Shown piece after piece: positions 11,959 to 23,557 of a stretch of DNA of 64,000 nt. Position numbers and translations under genes: made by a program. Position 1 is the stretch's first letter, and each line of letters opens with the position of its first letter. The stretch lies in the NCBI RefSeq assembly GCF_963675165.1, contig NC_087377.1:4402042-4466041 (forward strand), written 5' to 3'. The notes beneath the pieces were generated by a model. That model saw nothing but the letters and a program-made list of their open reading frames with translations, ran no database searches and was not told the origin of the DNA. This DNA is from Halichondria panicea (Eukaryota > Porifera > Demospongiae > Suberitida > Halichondriidae).

Positions 11959-12327
11959 GTAAATGCAGTAGATTTCTTTAAGAGATCCATTTGGAACTTA
12001 TGCCCCACCATCCCACCGAATAACTCATTTGGTCCCATTTATAGGCTATAATTATAGTAGTAGCCTACTACTTTTAAAACTGGAAGTGGTAAAAAAACCT
12101 AAAAATTTACTATGGCATTCAGCAAACTAATGAAACACTAAATTCCTTCAAAACACATGTCTTTTATTATTATGACCAGTCAGACGAGTTTAACGTCATT
12201 GGGCAACAAGTTAGTTATTAATTGCAGGCGCCCTCGTGCAACATGCCATATATTGTTCGGCCCGAGGGCATTATGTCATCCAGTGCAATATATCGCATGT
12301 TGCACTCTGGCTAGGCACTTACATCCG

Positions 12328-12770
12328 TTGGGGACATGATGGAGAATGGGAATGTGGGTACTGAGGACCAGATCCAGAGTGGGGAGATTGGCGTTATTGA
12401 GAATCAGGAAAAGAGCCCGGGGTGTGAGATCTGATGATCAGGGATTGAGTTTAGGGGAGGTCCAGAGGAAGACGACGATGTGCCTTGAGGTAGAGTATTA
12501 TGGCATCTCCAATCACTGAGCTAAACTATATATATAGACCATAGATAATGACTAGACCAACTAAACTATTACTAAACTGCTACTACCAATCAAATCACAT
12601 TAACATTAAGGGAGTGATCACCATTACCACACAACTACAACTACACTAGATCTACACTACTACCAACTAAACACCTTCTTACTCTTTACATAAGAAAATT
12701 GCTATAACGGTGGGACTAATAGTGGCATAGAGCCTAGCAATAAGTATAATTGAGAATAGGGCACTTATAA
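12328..12770. repeat. Second, internally deleted copy of the 9573-10200 repeat
   Basis: Starts GTTGGGGACATGATGGAGAA and ends around GCATAGAGCCTAGCAATAAG. The bases equivalent to about 9760-9960 are missing: the TGGCATCTCC block is joined directly to ACTGAGCTAAACTA. Confidence 0.75.
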
Positions 12771-12952
12771 TTAGCATAATTGAGTCTGGTAGATCTAATT
12801 TTAATTTCACATCTTATAATGTAGCTAGATAGACATCTAAATTTCAATAGATCTGTACTGTAAGCACTAGCCACTAAGCAGGCATGGAGGACTATTTTTT
12901 CTTTCGGCACAGAGGAGATTATATTTCGCTTTCTGTAATGCTACCTCAGGTA

Positions 12953-13027
12953 TAGCCTCGGTCCCGGGCCAATTTTTTTGAAGTTGAAAAATACTATTTA
13001 GAGATAACGAGGCTGGGAACGAGGCTA
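12953..13027. mobile_element. MULE-like MITE, copy 3 (75 bp)
   Basis: The left end is TAGCCTCGGTCCCGGGCC and the right end GAGGCTGGGAACGAGGCTA. The 9-bp target duplication CCTCAGGTA is perfect (12944-12952 and 13028-13036). It lies just beyond the 3' end of the receptor kinase gene. Confidence 0.85.
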
Positions 13028-13328
13028 CCTCAGGTAGTGCTATCAATACAGCTATACGTACAAATAATATAAATTGTCTTTTCATTGATGTCTTTAAACT
13101 GAAATAATGGGTACACCAAACTGAGAATAGTCAAAAAGAATAATAGGCAAAATAAAAAGCATAATTTGCCAAGGCCTAACCATAGATATTCGAATATCTC
13201 TGGTAGTGCTCATGAAGTGTACATTTTAGGCATACAATCATGATTGGTCTAATTAGCCAAAAAGAGAACAGAGAATCTATACGTCTACACTCTACAAGTT
13301 GTTATAACCCAAATACAGTGCAGTGCAC

Positions 13329-13666
13329 CTAAACAGTAGTAGTTTCGTGTGAAGATTGTCTCTGCAGTACTTGAGCATATCCGGTGGTGTCTCGATAGTC
13401 ACTGTAACCTTCAGGGTCATGCTCTGGCAGTTGTGGGTCACTGTTGAAATGGTGAGCTGAGTCAGTAACTTGTTCGGCTGGATTTTCCTGTAACTCTTGT
13501 TCACGTCTTATCCCATAAGTGAGATTGGTCTCTGTGGTTACTTGTTCAGCTTGCAACTGGTCTTCAGTTCTTAACCCGTATGCAGCGTTTTTTTCCATGG
13601 CAACCTCCTCAGCAACGGCCTCAGCAAGTATCATCTGCTCTTCGGCCGAGTGGACGTGATCATACT
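13329..13666 (-). CDS. Receptor kinase last exon: Tyr-rich cytoplasmic tail
   Basis: The exon begins [11 protein letters not shown] and ends HETTTV. It contains a degenerate internal repeat ([20 protein letters not shown], then [12 protein letters not shown]) and tyrosines in YDHV, YGLR, YGIR, EGYSDY and GYAQV contexts. Such sites often act as SH2/PTB docking motifs in receptor kinases; that use is inferred. The copy at 46618-46946 keeps most of these tyrosines, while the linker shows more changes. Confidence 0.85.
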
Positions 13667-16600
13667 CTGCAGAATAGATTCACTCTATCAAATAACCATA
13701 ATAATATTATACAAAGAATGCAAAAACACAATCAGGGGGACTCCATTATAAAAAAACAGTATTGGCTATAATTATAATCAGTGTTTATTCTGACCAGGCA
13801 GTGCATGGAAGGAGAAGCTTCTCCCCTATAATTATTATACAAATCAGCTCTTCCCTCCTATATTCCTCCCTTCCACCATTGAGAAGATCTAATACTATTT
13901 GGCAATCAAATTGCATATCTGTGAAACTAAACACAAAATCTCTCAAGGGAGAGCTAGGACCCGGCCCTGGATCGCCCTCTCACTTAATCTAGAGATACCC
14001 TGATAATAAATAATGAACAAATTAACGGTGTCTGCTTAAAGTAACAAAAATATCAATGCAGTGTCTTTATAACTTAGAGTGACCTATCAATTGCTTACTG
14101 TGTTCATCCTCAGTGATAGCGATGGCAGCTAGCTCCATGTTCAGTTCCACGTAGCCCACCATGGTGCTCAGAACTTTCTCCAACTTGGCTGCTAGCTCAT
14201 CGAAGGAAGGCCTCTCTTCAGAATCCTCGTACCAACAGCTGTTCATCAGCGAAATCCTGTAGTAACAATCAGATATGAACAATGGTTACGCTATTATAAT
14301 TATATAATATACAAGCAAAAGTTGCCATAATTATGACATTGTTTCATCAAAGATAAAATAAAAGTACCGCGGCCGGGTGTTCACGCCTCGGTGGATAAGC
14401 TACATAACACTATAATACTGTAATAACTTTTATATATTATCATGATGAACATTTTTGCATTCAGAGTCCAGAGTGGGTAATAATCAATTCATGCATGATT
14501 GTTGTTAAAACGATTGATGCCAAAATCTAAGTATGGCTGCATCCTCTCTTCTCACTCTTGCAGCTATATATAGCTTACCAATAGCTAGCGTTTTCGTGCA
14601 GAGCTAATTAAATAGAAGCAACTGATCTACGCACTAAAGGCTGCATGCAATTGCACTCCAAGTAATTCCTGCATGTGTTAGTTGCAAATGTGTTTCTGGT
14701 CAGCCACACGCATACTCATTTAGTGCCCGCTTAAAATGACGATTATTGCTGATGTCAGCCATTATTTAAAGACACCATCAAAATAAACTCTACCCAGAAA
14801 GGAATTGTTGATTTTGGATCTCAATGACATCATCAATAATGGATAACGAGAACCTTCTGCCCTAGCTCATGCTATTTTGACACACAGACAGACAGACACA
14901 CACAAACACACTATCGATCGTATATACCTCGCTTGCGCATGCGTATCGACGCAATGAATCACCTGCTAGTATCAATGTATATACACTAACATATCTGTAG
15001 AGCAGGCAATATTCTGGGGAGGTTCCAATCTCTTGCCCTCTCTGAGTAGAGCCACTAAGGACATTGGGTCCACTCCAGGGTAGGGGGTCCGGCCACTACT
15101 GAAAATCTCCCATACAGTCACACCATACGACCACTGCATTAACAAATTTCATATTCGTAAAGTTAATCAAGCTTTGAGAGCACAAAACTGAACACAATAA
15201 TGTATGCCGTATTTAGTTGCCCTCCTTGATTAAACCCATCTCGTTTAAACGCCCATTGTAAAAGCTCTATGTCTGTCAATAAACGCCCCCAGCACTGTAG
15301 GTGGAGCTGTAGTATAGCACATGGAACCAGTTACAAGCATTGGCAGCAGAAACTATTTATGATGGCAAAGAGGGAGAAACACCACTCCAACGACTTAGTA
15401 AGATTTAAGCTGAGAGCTGTGGCAACAGTCAACTGCTGCTGTGCAAGAGTTTGAAGTAGACATAACAATAAACGCCCGTTTCGAATAAACACCCATCTTG
15501 TTTAAACGCCCCCTCTATACAGATTTGCTAGAAGTAAACGCCCGGGCGTTAAATACAGTACATATATAGACCGTCATACATAACTGGAGTATATAGAGCA
15601 TTACACACGCAGTGTCCCGTAACTAATAGCAACATACCACATCTGTCTTCTCGTTGAATATAGCATCATTTAGACTCTCCATTGCCAACCATTTGTACGG
15701 CAGTTTGACTCCCTCAGCTTCACCCTGTCTGAAGTATCCTTGCGCATACGTGTCCTCAGCCAAACCAAAATCACCAACTTTGACGTCACCATTTGAATCC
15801 AACCTACGAGAATTATTATTTCATGAACATTTGCTGACCTATAATGATCAAACATGAAATATGTGTAAATCCTTCATGTTATTGTGTGCACTCGTGCGCA
15901 GCATGCAGCAAATAAGATCAGACAAACCAATTCAGTGCCTCACATGCAGTTCCTGGCAGCCAGATCTCGATGGACGAAGTTGTGCCGAGCAAGATACGCC
16001 ATTCCAAGAGCTATCTGATGACACATCTTTAACAGCAGCTTCCTCACAGCTAACACCTATAATTATGGTAGCAACAAATAATTTACAGATTTGGATCCAA
16101 AAAAGCAATCGCTAATTTAAACACACCATTTGATTGGCCTTTCAATAACTACTAAATGCATTGTAATCGGACATTCCTAACTCAAGTTATCCATGCTCAA
16201 AGGTATCAACACCATTAATTTTTCAGAAGAAATAGTATCCCAGTACAATGAACTATGTCTCTATATCTATAATTATAGCTGGTCATCCTTGGTAGACTAA
16301 CAGTGGCTGTTGTATAACAAAAAGGTGGCCTGCCAATTAACACATGCATGCTATGCATGGAGACTTTTGGGGTCCATTATAACAGGGCTGTATAGAGGGT
16401 GGACTGCTTACAATAACATATATATGGTGACCACAACAAACAGGTTTCACTGTACAGTGTCACCACAATAGATGCTTCACTGCGTATATAACCATAATAA
16501 TATAGACAGGCTTCATCGTAGTCAAACTATATAGATTTGCATAGAGTTCAAATATACCTTCTCAGAATCCTCTCCCTCTGCCAATTCTAGCGCAGATCTC

Positions 16601-19600
16601 TCTTTTTTCAAGTAGTCTAGTAGACTCCCATTGGTCATATACGGCATCACCATAGAAACACCGGGTCCAGCGTCGAGACACACCCCAATCAGGGACATGA
16701 CGTGAGGGTGGTGGAACTCTTGCATCTTAGTGATCTCACTCACCATGCTCTGTACGTCACTCTGAGTGAATAGACCTGGAGGGAGGTGGATGGGGTAGAC
16801 ACTGTTTTGGAGGTGTCTATATAATTATATAAGCCCAAATAAGGCACTGCTTTAGTATCCCGAGTGTATAGTGAGGAGACTATATACAAGTGCCTGAAAG
16901 ATTCTAAATCACATAAACACCGACAAAATAGTGTTTAACTCATTTGATACTATGGTGCTCATGGGTAAACCCTGCCCTGGCTACAATTCAATCAATAGAC
17001 GTGGGAAGTAAGTTATCAGTATACATAATAGTACTGTCAAGGGCGTATGAAGAGAAGAGGGCATGCAACTAACAATGTATACTGTGTATGTGTCGTATTA
17101 TTGATAAGTCAGCAGGATATGCTATGATTTAGCCAACCGCCCACTAGGGAATAAAAGCTAGTCAGAGTATAAAGTGCACTGCAATACATTCTTTAACATA
17201 ACTCCCCGCCCATTTATAATACGATAGATTGTAGCTGCATGCCCTCTTCTCTTCATATGCCCTTGGTACTGTATATAGCAGTTATATTTCGAGGCTGTAA
17301 ATGTTCGCGGTTTTCACTGATTTAGAATAATTATACCGCAAACAATTATACCCACGAATTTAATATCGCATGCTGCAAAAATTAAATCCGCAAAAACTTT
17401 TCTAACGGTCATTCCGCGAAATTTATACCCTTGAAATAATTATATAACTAGTATATCCTCTGAGGAACCTTTCCCATGTATAGTTCCCATGTATCAACTA
17501 GTGTGTAATACTATAGCAAACTGACAACTATTAATTTTAAGCAAGAAATAAAAAATAAAGAAAGAACTAAAATATTTTATGGAAGTCTCAAATCTTTTTT
17601 TGACAGACACATGCATAAATAGATCAGCTATATAATTATACCTTTCAGAGTCTTCAAAGCCACACCCCTCATGGCAACGTTGTTCCAGTCCATTAGTAGT
17701 CCTTTGTATACAATCCCAAAGGCTCCTGGAATAAAATTATAGTTCAATTAAATTAAACTGACAGAGAACCAATTTTTTTAATCTACAAATAGTTACCTTG
17801 ACCGACTGCATCTTGCAGTTTCAGATTAGAGCTGGGAATTCTCATTGATTCTGGAACATACTTTATGATTTCTCGCATTTGATAATCTGCATGCAGATTG
17901 AGCATAATTTATTATACAGAAGCAGATGGAGTGTCTTACTACGCGGATTTTGTATCGTCTACCTAAATCATGCCATATACAACTGCTAAGTGCTGCTCAT
18001 GATATTAAATCACACATGTACAGCACATAGCACATTATAAGGAGTGTGGCAGACGATAGTGAATCCGCAATACTCTGCATAATATAGTAAGACGCTCCAT
18101 CCCCTCATCTGCTCCTGTTACAGTACATACTAATACATACCCTTAAGAGTACTACTTCGATCAGACAGCCTCCTCATTCTATAATGAGAGAGATTAAATC
18201 CAATCAACAATACACAACAAGATTGTCTTGGTAGCTAGCTATAGTTTCAAATACTGCAAACACTGCTGGGGCACATCTTTTACCTATTATAGTATTGTAT
18301 ATAGGTCGCCATCATAAAGGCCTCACCTTATAGTAGACATTATTCTTAGTCTCTCTTGTTTGTTTTGTCTCAACCTTAAAAAACAGAGACAGCAAATTAT
18401 TGCCAGTATAGCATGAGCAGCCACAACCACAACAACAACGATGCTGATAATCACTGGGTCAGACACACCTCCTCCTTGATTGGTTGGTTGGATAGTCGAC
18501 ATTGTTGGGTCTAAACATGCACAGAGGGAAATGATCAGGTAAATACTATGTCAACAGAATTCTTTAGGATCCTCTGAAAAGAGACGGGTAAATTAAGCAG
18601 TGATCTACATTTTCTAGAATGTAGAACACACTCTTTCTTATACGGCACTCTTTTTAATAATTATGTGCTCATAAGGACAGCAAATTATCACCATGCAGTA
18701 CTGTAGTTATATAATTGGTAAGGGGAAAGGGAAGACTCAAAAAGTCTACTACACTGTATACCATACACACACATACATTTATATACCCAGGGCTTACTTG
18801 TTGTGCACACAGGTTCAGTACCCGTCCAATATCCATCGAAGCATATCCTAGTGGCATCTCCATTAAGGTTGAATCCGTCATCACAAATGTACGTTGCAAC
18901 AGTTCCATTCGGTTTAGTGGCATTCAAGGGAAAGCCAATGAAACTTAGTGTACCGTAATCAATTTGAAGCAGGTCAGAGCAAAAGACTACAATAATGAAA
19001 AAATGTGTTTAAACATAATAGGGTAAAAATTAATGTTGGGATCACATTAACTATAATTAGAATAGCAATTATACACATGCAGAAAAAATGCAGTAGGAAC
19101 CTCTGAAAACCAGACAATTTGATTATGTTGTGAGAGAAGAGTGCCCAAATCAAGAGTATATGATAGAGAAGAGAGTATCGAACGTAGGCATACTGTACAT
19201 CAGATGTATGCGAAGAGTAACGTCACTTCCTGTATCTGTCACAAGCTTGGAATTTGCACACTGACCAATCCAAGCGTAGGTGATGTAAATCTACTTTCTT
19301 GGATTGGTCAGTGTGCAAATTCCAAGCTTGTGACAGATACAGGAAGTCATGTTACTCTCCGTATACATCTGATGTACAACTACGTTCGACACTCTCTCTC
19401 TATCAAAAACTCTTGCCAAAAATGACTACGTGTACAGAATACCATGCATTCTATGAAAACTGCATGCATGTTCTTGTAAGTGCACGGTATTTAGTACAGT
19501 ATCCTTTCTTATAATTATTTTATATTCAGTTTGAGTCGTGTAAGTTGAGGCTACTTACTGTTATACTACATACAAATATTACTCATACATAACCTACTTT

Positions 19601-22600
19601 CTATGCACACAGGTACCGTGCCTGTCCAATTTCCAGTGTCACATATCCTATCGGCATCTCCATCCAACTTGAATCCATTGATACAAGTATATGTTGCAAC
19701 AGTTCCATTCGGTCTAGTGCCACTAATCATATCTTCCTCCATATTATATTCCAAGGTACCAATCTCCATTTCAATTTGAGGTAGGTCAAAACAAACAGCT
19801 ACAATTAATAATACAATTAGTATTAGCAGGTATAAAGGCTATAAATATATATCGCCTTCCTAGGTGATACATATTTATAGTTTATAGGAAGGCGATGGGC
19901 AGTTTAACACAGAAAGGAGAGAAAGGGATCCGGTACCATCTGTGTTTCGCCTCGAGGCTTACTTTTAACGTGGGAGTCTAAACATGAATAATTCATGATA
20001 ATTGTTTTTGCCGTCTGTAAAAAAGTCTACAAGCAGTTCTACTGCTAAACATCAACTTCACCTCATTTGTGTGGCCATGCATTTTAGACATAGCACACTA
20101 CTTAGTAACACAACCTTAGCTATATCATAGGTACTATATAGGATGAAAAAGCCTCTGACAGAGGCTCTGTGTACCTCTAGCTACTTCACGAAAATCAAGA
20201 TTCATTTCTAAATGATACCTACCACCAGGGGGTATGTGTTTAAGTTGGAGGGGTCTTTGAGAAGTAGGCATTAGACACAATAAGTTTCCCGGGTTTTCGC
20301 GAGAGTTTTAGGGCGAAATACGGATGGTTTCAGGCCCATCTGTGTACATGCACTCAATGTAAAAGCATCACGTGAACTGCCTCCGTTGCCAATCACTTTC
20401 TCTTCAATCTATGGTTTAACTGTCACAGTGCGTGGGTGTTCAGGGGAGGCCGGACAACATCACTGTGACACGAGCACAAATATCGCTGAGTCAGGCAAGT
20501 TTTTTTTAATTGAGTTGAATATGAAATTTATCAACTAAATTACTCGTCATAGTTATTCAGAGAAGTCTGAAAGTAGGAGTATAGCTTCCCAGTACAATCT
20601 AGAAGTACATTGCCCCGACCGGCCTACTTGTTTTGTGCTACAAGCTGATGAGAGTCATCGACAGTAGAATCTCTCTTACAGCTCCAGACATTCAGTCTGT
20701 GTGTCTATAGTAGTAGCTCACAAACATTGGAACTGCTTACAATCTCAAGGAGAGCTTCAGTTGTGGTAAAGAGGCTTGCAAAACCTCCTTTTCAGACCGA
20801 TTTCCCCCCATTTTAATGCTTTATTGGAGAAAAATTGGTTTGGAATGAGGCTAAGAATTTAATCTTGTTATAAGTAACAGTTAATCCTTGTCCGACCCCA
20901 GTATATTTACCCAGTAATTATGTACGTTAATTCTAATGGCCTGATTGCAAGAAACTACAGATCAAAATATGTTCTGCTAACTTTGTTCATTCGTAAAAGT
21001 TTTTGCCACAAAACATGTGGTACATAGTTTAGTTTCAATGTGAGTTATACATATACAGTAAACGAACTTGTCAATAATTGTAGACACATGAGGTGATAAG
21101 CATGACAAGTGTACATACCTTGATCGTCTATAATGGTGATGGTGTAAGATCGTCGGGGTAGATAACAGTTTCCATAATCTTCACATTCAACTACAATCTC
21201 TAATACTTCAACTGGTTCCGGAATGTCATCATCAATTATGGGCACGATAAATTGAACATTGGGAGCTGAATTACCAATTCTCCATTCCAAGTTACTATTG
21301 CCTGTACCTCGGAACAAGCCAGTTGAATTGAAGTCCTTTCCTGCATGATCATGATAGTGGTTACTTACACAACAGTAAATTTTGAGCAATGGCGAAACAG
21401 AGTGAACACATTTTAACAACGTGACAACTCATTCATCTTACCTGCTGTTGCAGAAAAATTTCTAGTGACAGCAAAAGCTCTCGTTATTACCGAACGATCC
21501 CCTTTTGTTATCATGAACTCCATAACTACTAAACCCATTGTTTCCATGACAACAAGGTCTTGAGCTTGGATCCATGCCACTGGAGAAAGGAAGTGAGTTA
21601 AATTAACAATGTACATTTATTGACTATAGAACTTACATCCTATTGGTATCATCTTAAATGGTAGAGGGTGTGCAAATGAACCAATATTACCGTGTACATA
21701 CCCCCAGAATGATACATCATCAGAAAATTGTATATCAAAGGTTCCTTGGCCGAAGAAACCAGTAGCTCCCTGCCCACACACCATTGATTCAAAACAGTCA
21801 AACCTACAATTGATGGTGGTGAAACCATCCGACGGTGTCAATACATCTCCGTTGACTAGTAGCTCCTGATCAATGTTTAGTTCCTGGAGAGTATAGCTTA
21901 AGGAATCACCTAGTAGACTTATGAAACTGTACTGTGTCAAATAGGAATCAACAGGTGGTATATACACCATCGAGTAACTCATGACTGTAACTGGGCGTGT
22001 TGATTGGACGCTACAAAATGCATGACTATTGTATGGTGTTCTACATTCAACGTATTGGCCTCGATTTATAACAGCAGTGAAAAATACCCCAGAACCTGAA
22101 AGGGGCACTCTATTATTACTCACAGAGCCTCGCTCACATGGGCAGTTGACTTGTATAGAGACTTCATCACTGACAGAGCCTATTCGAAAATGATTAGATG
22201 TAAATAATTCAAATGGTGCAAGAAAGAAAACATCGCCGTAGGTTGGGTGTGGTGGAATTTGCTCTACAAAATTATTAATATACATAAAGCCACTGAAAAC
22301 AGACAATGGCTTGTTAGATGTAATGATAGTTCCAGTTAAATCGTCATCACTGCTAAGCAACAGAGTATCAAAGCGATTGAAACGTCGTCCATAGATTGCT
22401 TCTTCCTCAGACAAGGTACCCGGAGTTGTACGTTGCACACTTGGATTCACCCAGGAGGGATGAGTGTATGGTTGTGATGGTCTAACACGAATAGTTGTGT
22501 TATCTTGACAGGGTGTCATGAGAAACTGGCTACCAAAGTATTCTGATGATAATACGAAATATTGGTAGTCTCTTGCCGTTGGAAACCCGACACAATTAAT

Positions 22601-23037
22601 AGCCATGAAGGCACCAGCGGTATTATCGATATTACTGTTAAGAGCGTATACTGTGAGCTCATCATTCTGATTATCTGCAGTTAAGATCAGTCCCTTTGGT
22701 CTATCAACTTCATCATCATTCATTAGGTCACTCCCTACTGATAAGTCTGGTGGTCCAGTAAAGTCTGGTGGACCAGGTGGTTCATTAAAGTCTGCACCAG
22801 CTTGCAATTGAATGACAGTAAACTCTCCCTTCTGTGCTGTGCCAGTACGAGAGTATAATCCACTGTCAAGTGATGCCTCATTGAATCCTGTTAGGCCAGA
22901 ATACCTCGTTTTGATAGTGAAATAAGACACATTCTGTTCCGTCGTGATATAAAGTGTTATTTCAGGTGCAGGGGAAAACAAATTTCTCATAAATGCAAGA
23001 GCAAATGTACTGCCTCTGGTTGTAGGAGCATTGGAAT
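13329..23037 (-). CDS. Receptor tyrosine kinase: IgGFc-binding-like, Calx-beta, 2x Sushi, TM, kinase
   Basis: Fifteen exons can be joined on the minus strand with GT-AG sites and matching phases: 23037-21637, 21579-21442, 21340-21119, 19798-19598, 18986-18798, 18510-18327, 18178-18141, 17886-17797, 17725-17642, 16775-16558, 16056-15944, 15803-15638, 15133-14991, 14256-14099, 13666-13329. They total 3683 nt and encode about 1226 residues to the stop. Order: a large IgGFc-binding-like ectodomain, a Calx-beta repeat, two Sushi/CCP modules, one transmembrane helix, a short juxtamembrane segment, a tyrosine kinase domain and a Tyr-rich tail. The product would be a plasma-membrane receptor phosphorylating tyrosines; the ligand is unknown. 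The signal-peptide exon was not found upstream, where a MITE and other repeats fill 23.1-25.3 kb. No frame break was seen, so the gene is probably functional. A truncated copy of its 3' end is at 46618-47310. Confidence 0.85.
14380..14990. repeat. Dispersed repeat in a kinase-gene intron (also 24290-24770, 44985-45850)
   Basis: The block AGCTTACCAATAGCTAGCGT, the CATGATTGTTGTTAAAACGA block and the CGCTTGCGCATGCG end with its nearby CACACAGACAGACAG tract recur, inverted or direct, at 24290-24770. Related parts occur at 35160-35220 and 44985-45340. The element is non-coding and lies in the intron between exons 15133-14991 and 14256-14099. Confidence 0.6.
14991..17886 (-). CDS. Receptor kinase exons: tyrosine kinase N-lobe to substrate region
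   Basis: Six exons give the catalytic core. Gly loop [11 protein letters not shown] and the ATP lysine in VALKTLKG (17725-17642). Helix-C region [19 protein letters not shown] and hinge [15 protein letters not shown] (16775-16558). Catalytic loop [12 protein letters not shown] (16056-15944), which is the tyrosine-kinase form. DFG in [17 protein letters not shown] and the segment [12 protein letters not shown] (15803-15638). Then [19 protein letters not shown] (15133-14991). All catalytic residues are present. The usual APE motif reads AME, and the activation loop has two tyrosines in TYAQGYFRQ. The C-lobe ends in the next exon (14256-14099) with [15 protein letters not shown]. Confidence 0.9.
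17285..17450. repeat. Dispersed repeat with CGAGG...GTTCGCGG arms, intronic
   Basis: ATTTCGAGGCTGTAAATGTT at the left and CCGCGAAATTTATACCCTTG at the right are near-mirror ends. Related sequence stands at 23285-23405 and 47529-47762, and part of it at 210-290. It lies in the intron between the 17642 and 16775 exon ends. Confidence 0.55.
18327..18510 (-). CDS. Receptor kinase exon: transmembrane segment
   Basis: After a linker ([18 protein letters not shown]) comes the hydrophobic run [19 protein letters not shown] then IICCLCFL, ending in basic [11 protein letters not shown] on the cytoplasmic side. This fits a type I membrane protein. A 38-nt exon (18178-18141) then supplies part of the juxtamembrane region ([13 protein letters not shown]). 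Confidence 0.85.
18798..18986 (-). CDS. Receptor kinase exon: Sushi/CCP module 2
   Basis: A 189-nt phase 1-1 exon with [36 protein letters not shown] and YWTGTEPVC. It keeps all four cysteines and the Trp, and shares the PNGTVATY block with module 1. It is the last ectodomain module before the membrane. Confidence 0.85.
19157..19413. mobile_element. Palindromic MITE in the intron between the Sushi exons
   Basis: Two arms of about 115 bp face each other around a loop of about 24 bp. The left arm runs from AAGAGTATATGATAGAGA to TGACCAATCCAAG and the right from CTTGGATTGGTCA to CTCTATCAAAAACTCTT. The match is nearly perfect in the inner 70 bp and weaker outside. No coding sequence and no clear target duplication were seen. 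Confidence 0.8.
19598..19798 (-). CDS. Receptor kinase exon: Sushi/CCP module 1
   Basis: A 201-nt phase 1-1 exon with the four-cysteine CCP pattern: [24 protein letters not shown], and NWTGTVPVC with the conserved Trp. It is closely similar to the next module, so recent exon duplication is likely. CCP modules mediate protein-protein contacts at the cell surface. Confidence 0.85.
19920..20420. repeat. Dispersed repeat, partner 63445-63960
   Basis: TCGAGGCTTACTTTTAACG, CTAAACATGAATAATTCA, AGCAGTTCTACTGCTAAACA and TAAGTTTCCCGGG occur in the same order at 63467-63800. The copies differ by many substitutions. No protein frame is conserved between them. This copy fills much of the intron between the Calx-beta and first Sushi exons. 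Confidence 0.7.
21119..21340 (-). CDS. Receptor kinase exon: Calx-beta repeat
   Basis: The exon reads from GKDFNSTG through [20 protein letters not shown] to [10 protein letters not shown]. The DDDIPEPVE segment followed by a TITIIDD strand is the diagnostic end of a Calx-beta repeat. Such repeats bind Ca2+ in exchangers and integrin beta4; calcium binding here is inferred from the acidic cluster. The exon is phase 1-1, so it could be added or skipped without changing frame. Confidence 0.8.
21637..23037 (-). CDS. Receptor kinase exon: IgGFc-binding-like ectodomain
   Basis: A single 1401-nt exon entered after ATTATAG and left at a GTAAGT donor (GGA T|GTAAGT). It begins [17 protein letters not shown], the usual opening of IgGFc-binding N-terminal domains. 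Further features are [15 protein letters not shown], an NCPCERG cysteine pair, and [16 protein letters not shown], repeated-strand motifs of the same family. This domain is extracellular in mucin-like and receptor proteins of sponges and vertebrates. Its use as the ectodomain of a tyrosine kinase is unusual. The following small exon (21579-21442) has no recognised domain. Confidence 0.75.
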
Positions 23038-23284
23038 CTATAATTATATAAAAAATAGAGCACATAATTATAACAGTATACTATTGTGACCCCAGAGGCG
23101 GTATGACATGTAGCTATGAAACATAATTATGCCAACTTCGCACTTCGCAAATATAAATCGCAAAACTTAATGGATCCTTGCCAAAACGCAATAGTTAAGC
23201 CACACCAGGTCAAATTTTCTGCTAATTGGCTCATTCATAAATATTCGGCACCTGCAAGTAAACAGATACCGTATAGCAGGTGTA

Positions 23285-23425
23285 TTTCGAGGGTATAAAT
23301 TTCGTGGAATAGAGCAGCCTTTGCAACATGCATGCATACGATATTAAATTCGTGGTTGTAAATGTTCGCAGTATTTAATCCGCGAACATTTATACCCTCG
23401 AAATATAGTACCCGCTATACGGTAT
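23285..23425. repeat. Dispersed repeat related to 17285-17450
   Basis: TATTTCGAGGGTATAAATTT at the left is mirrored by AACATTTATACCCTCGAAAT at the right, forming a hairpin-capable element. It is followed by the CGCTATACGGTAT string that also ends the element at 47529-47762. Confidence 0.6.
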
Positions 23426-23557
23426 ATGTAGGAATCACTATAAATGCAGTGTAATAGGCCTAGACTTTTAATATCACATGACCGCAAATAAAATCAATGT
23501 ACTGAACTTGAAGTGATTCATACACGCATGTAGGACCTCCTATATGTAATATTATAG

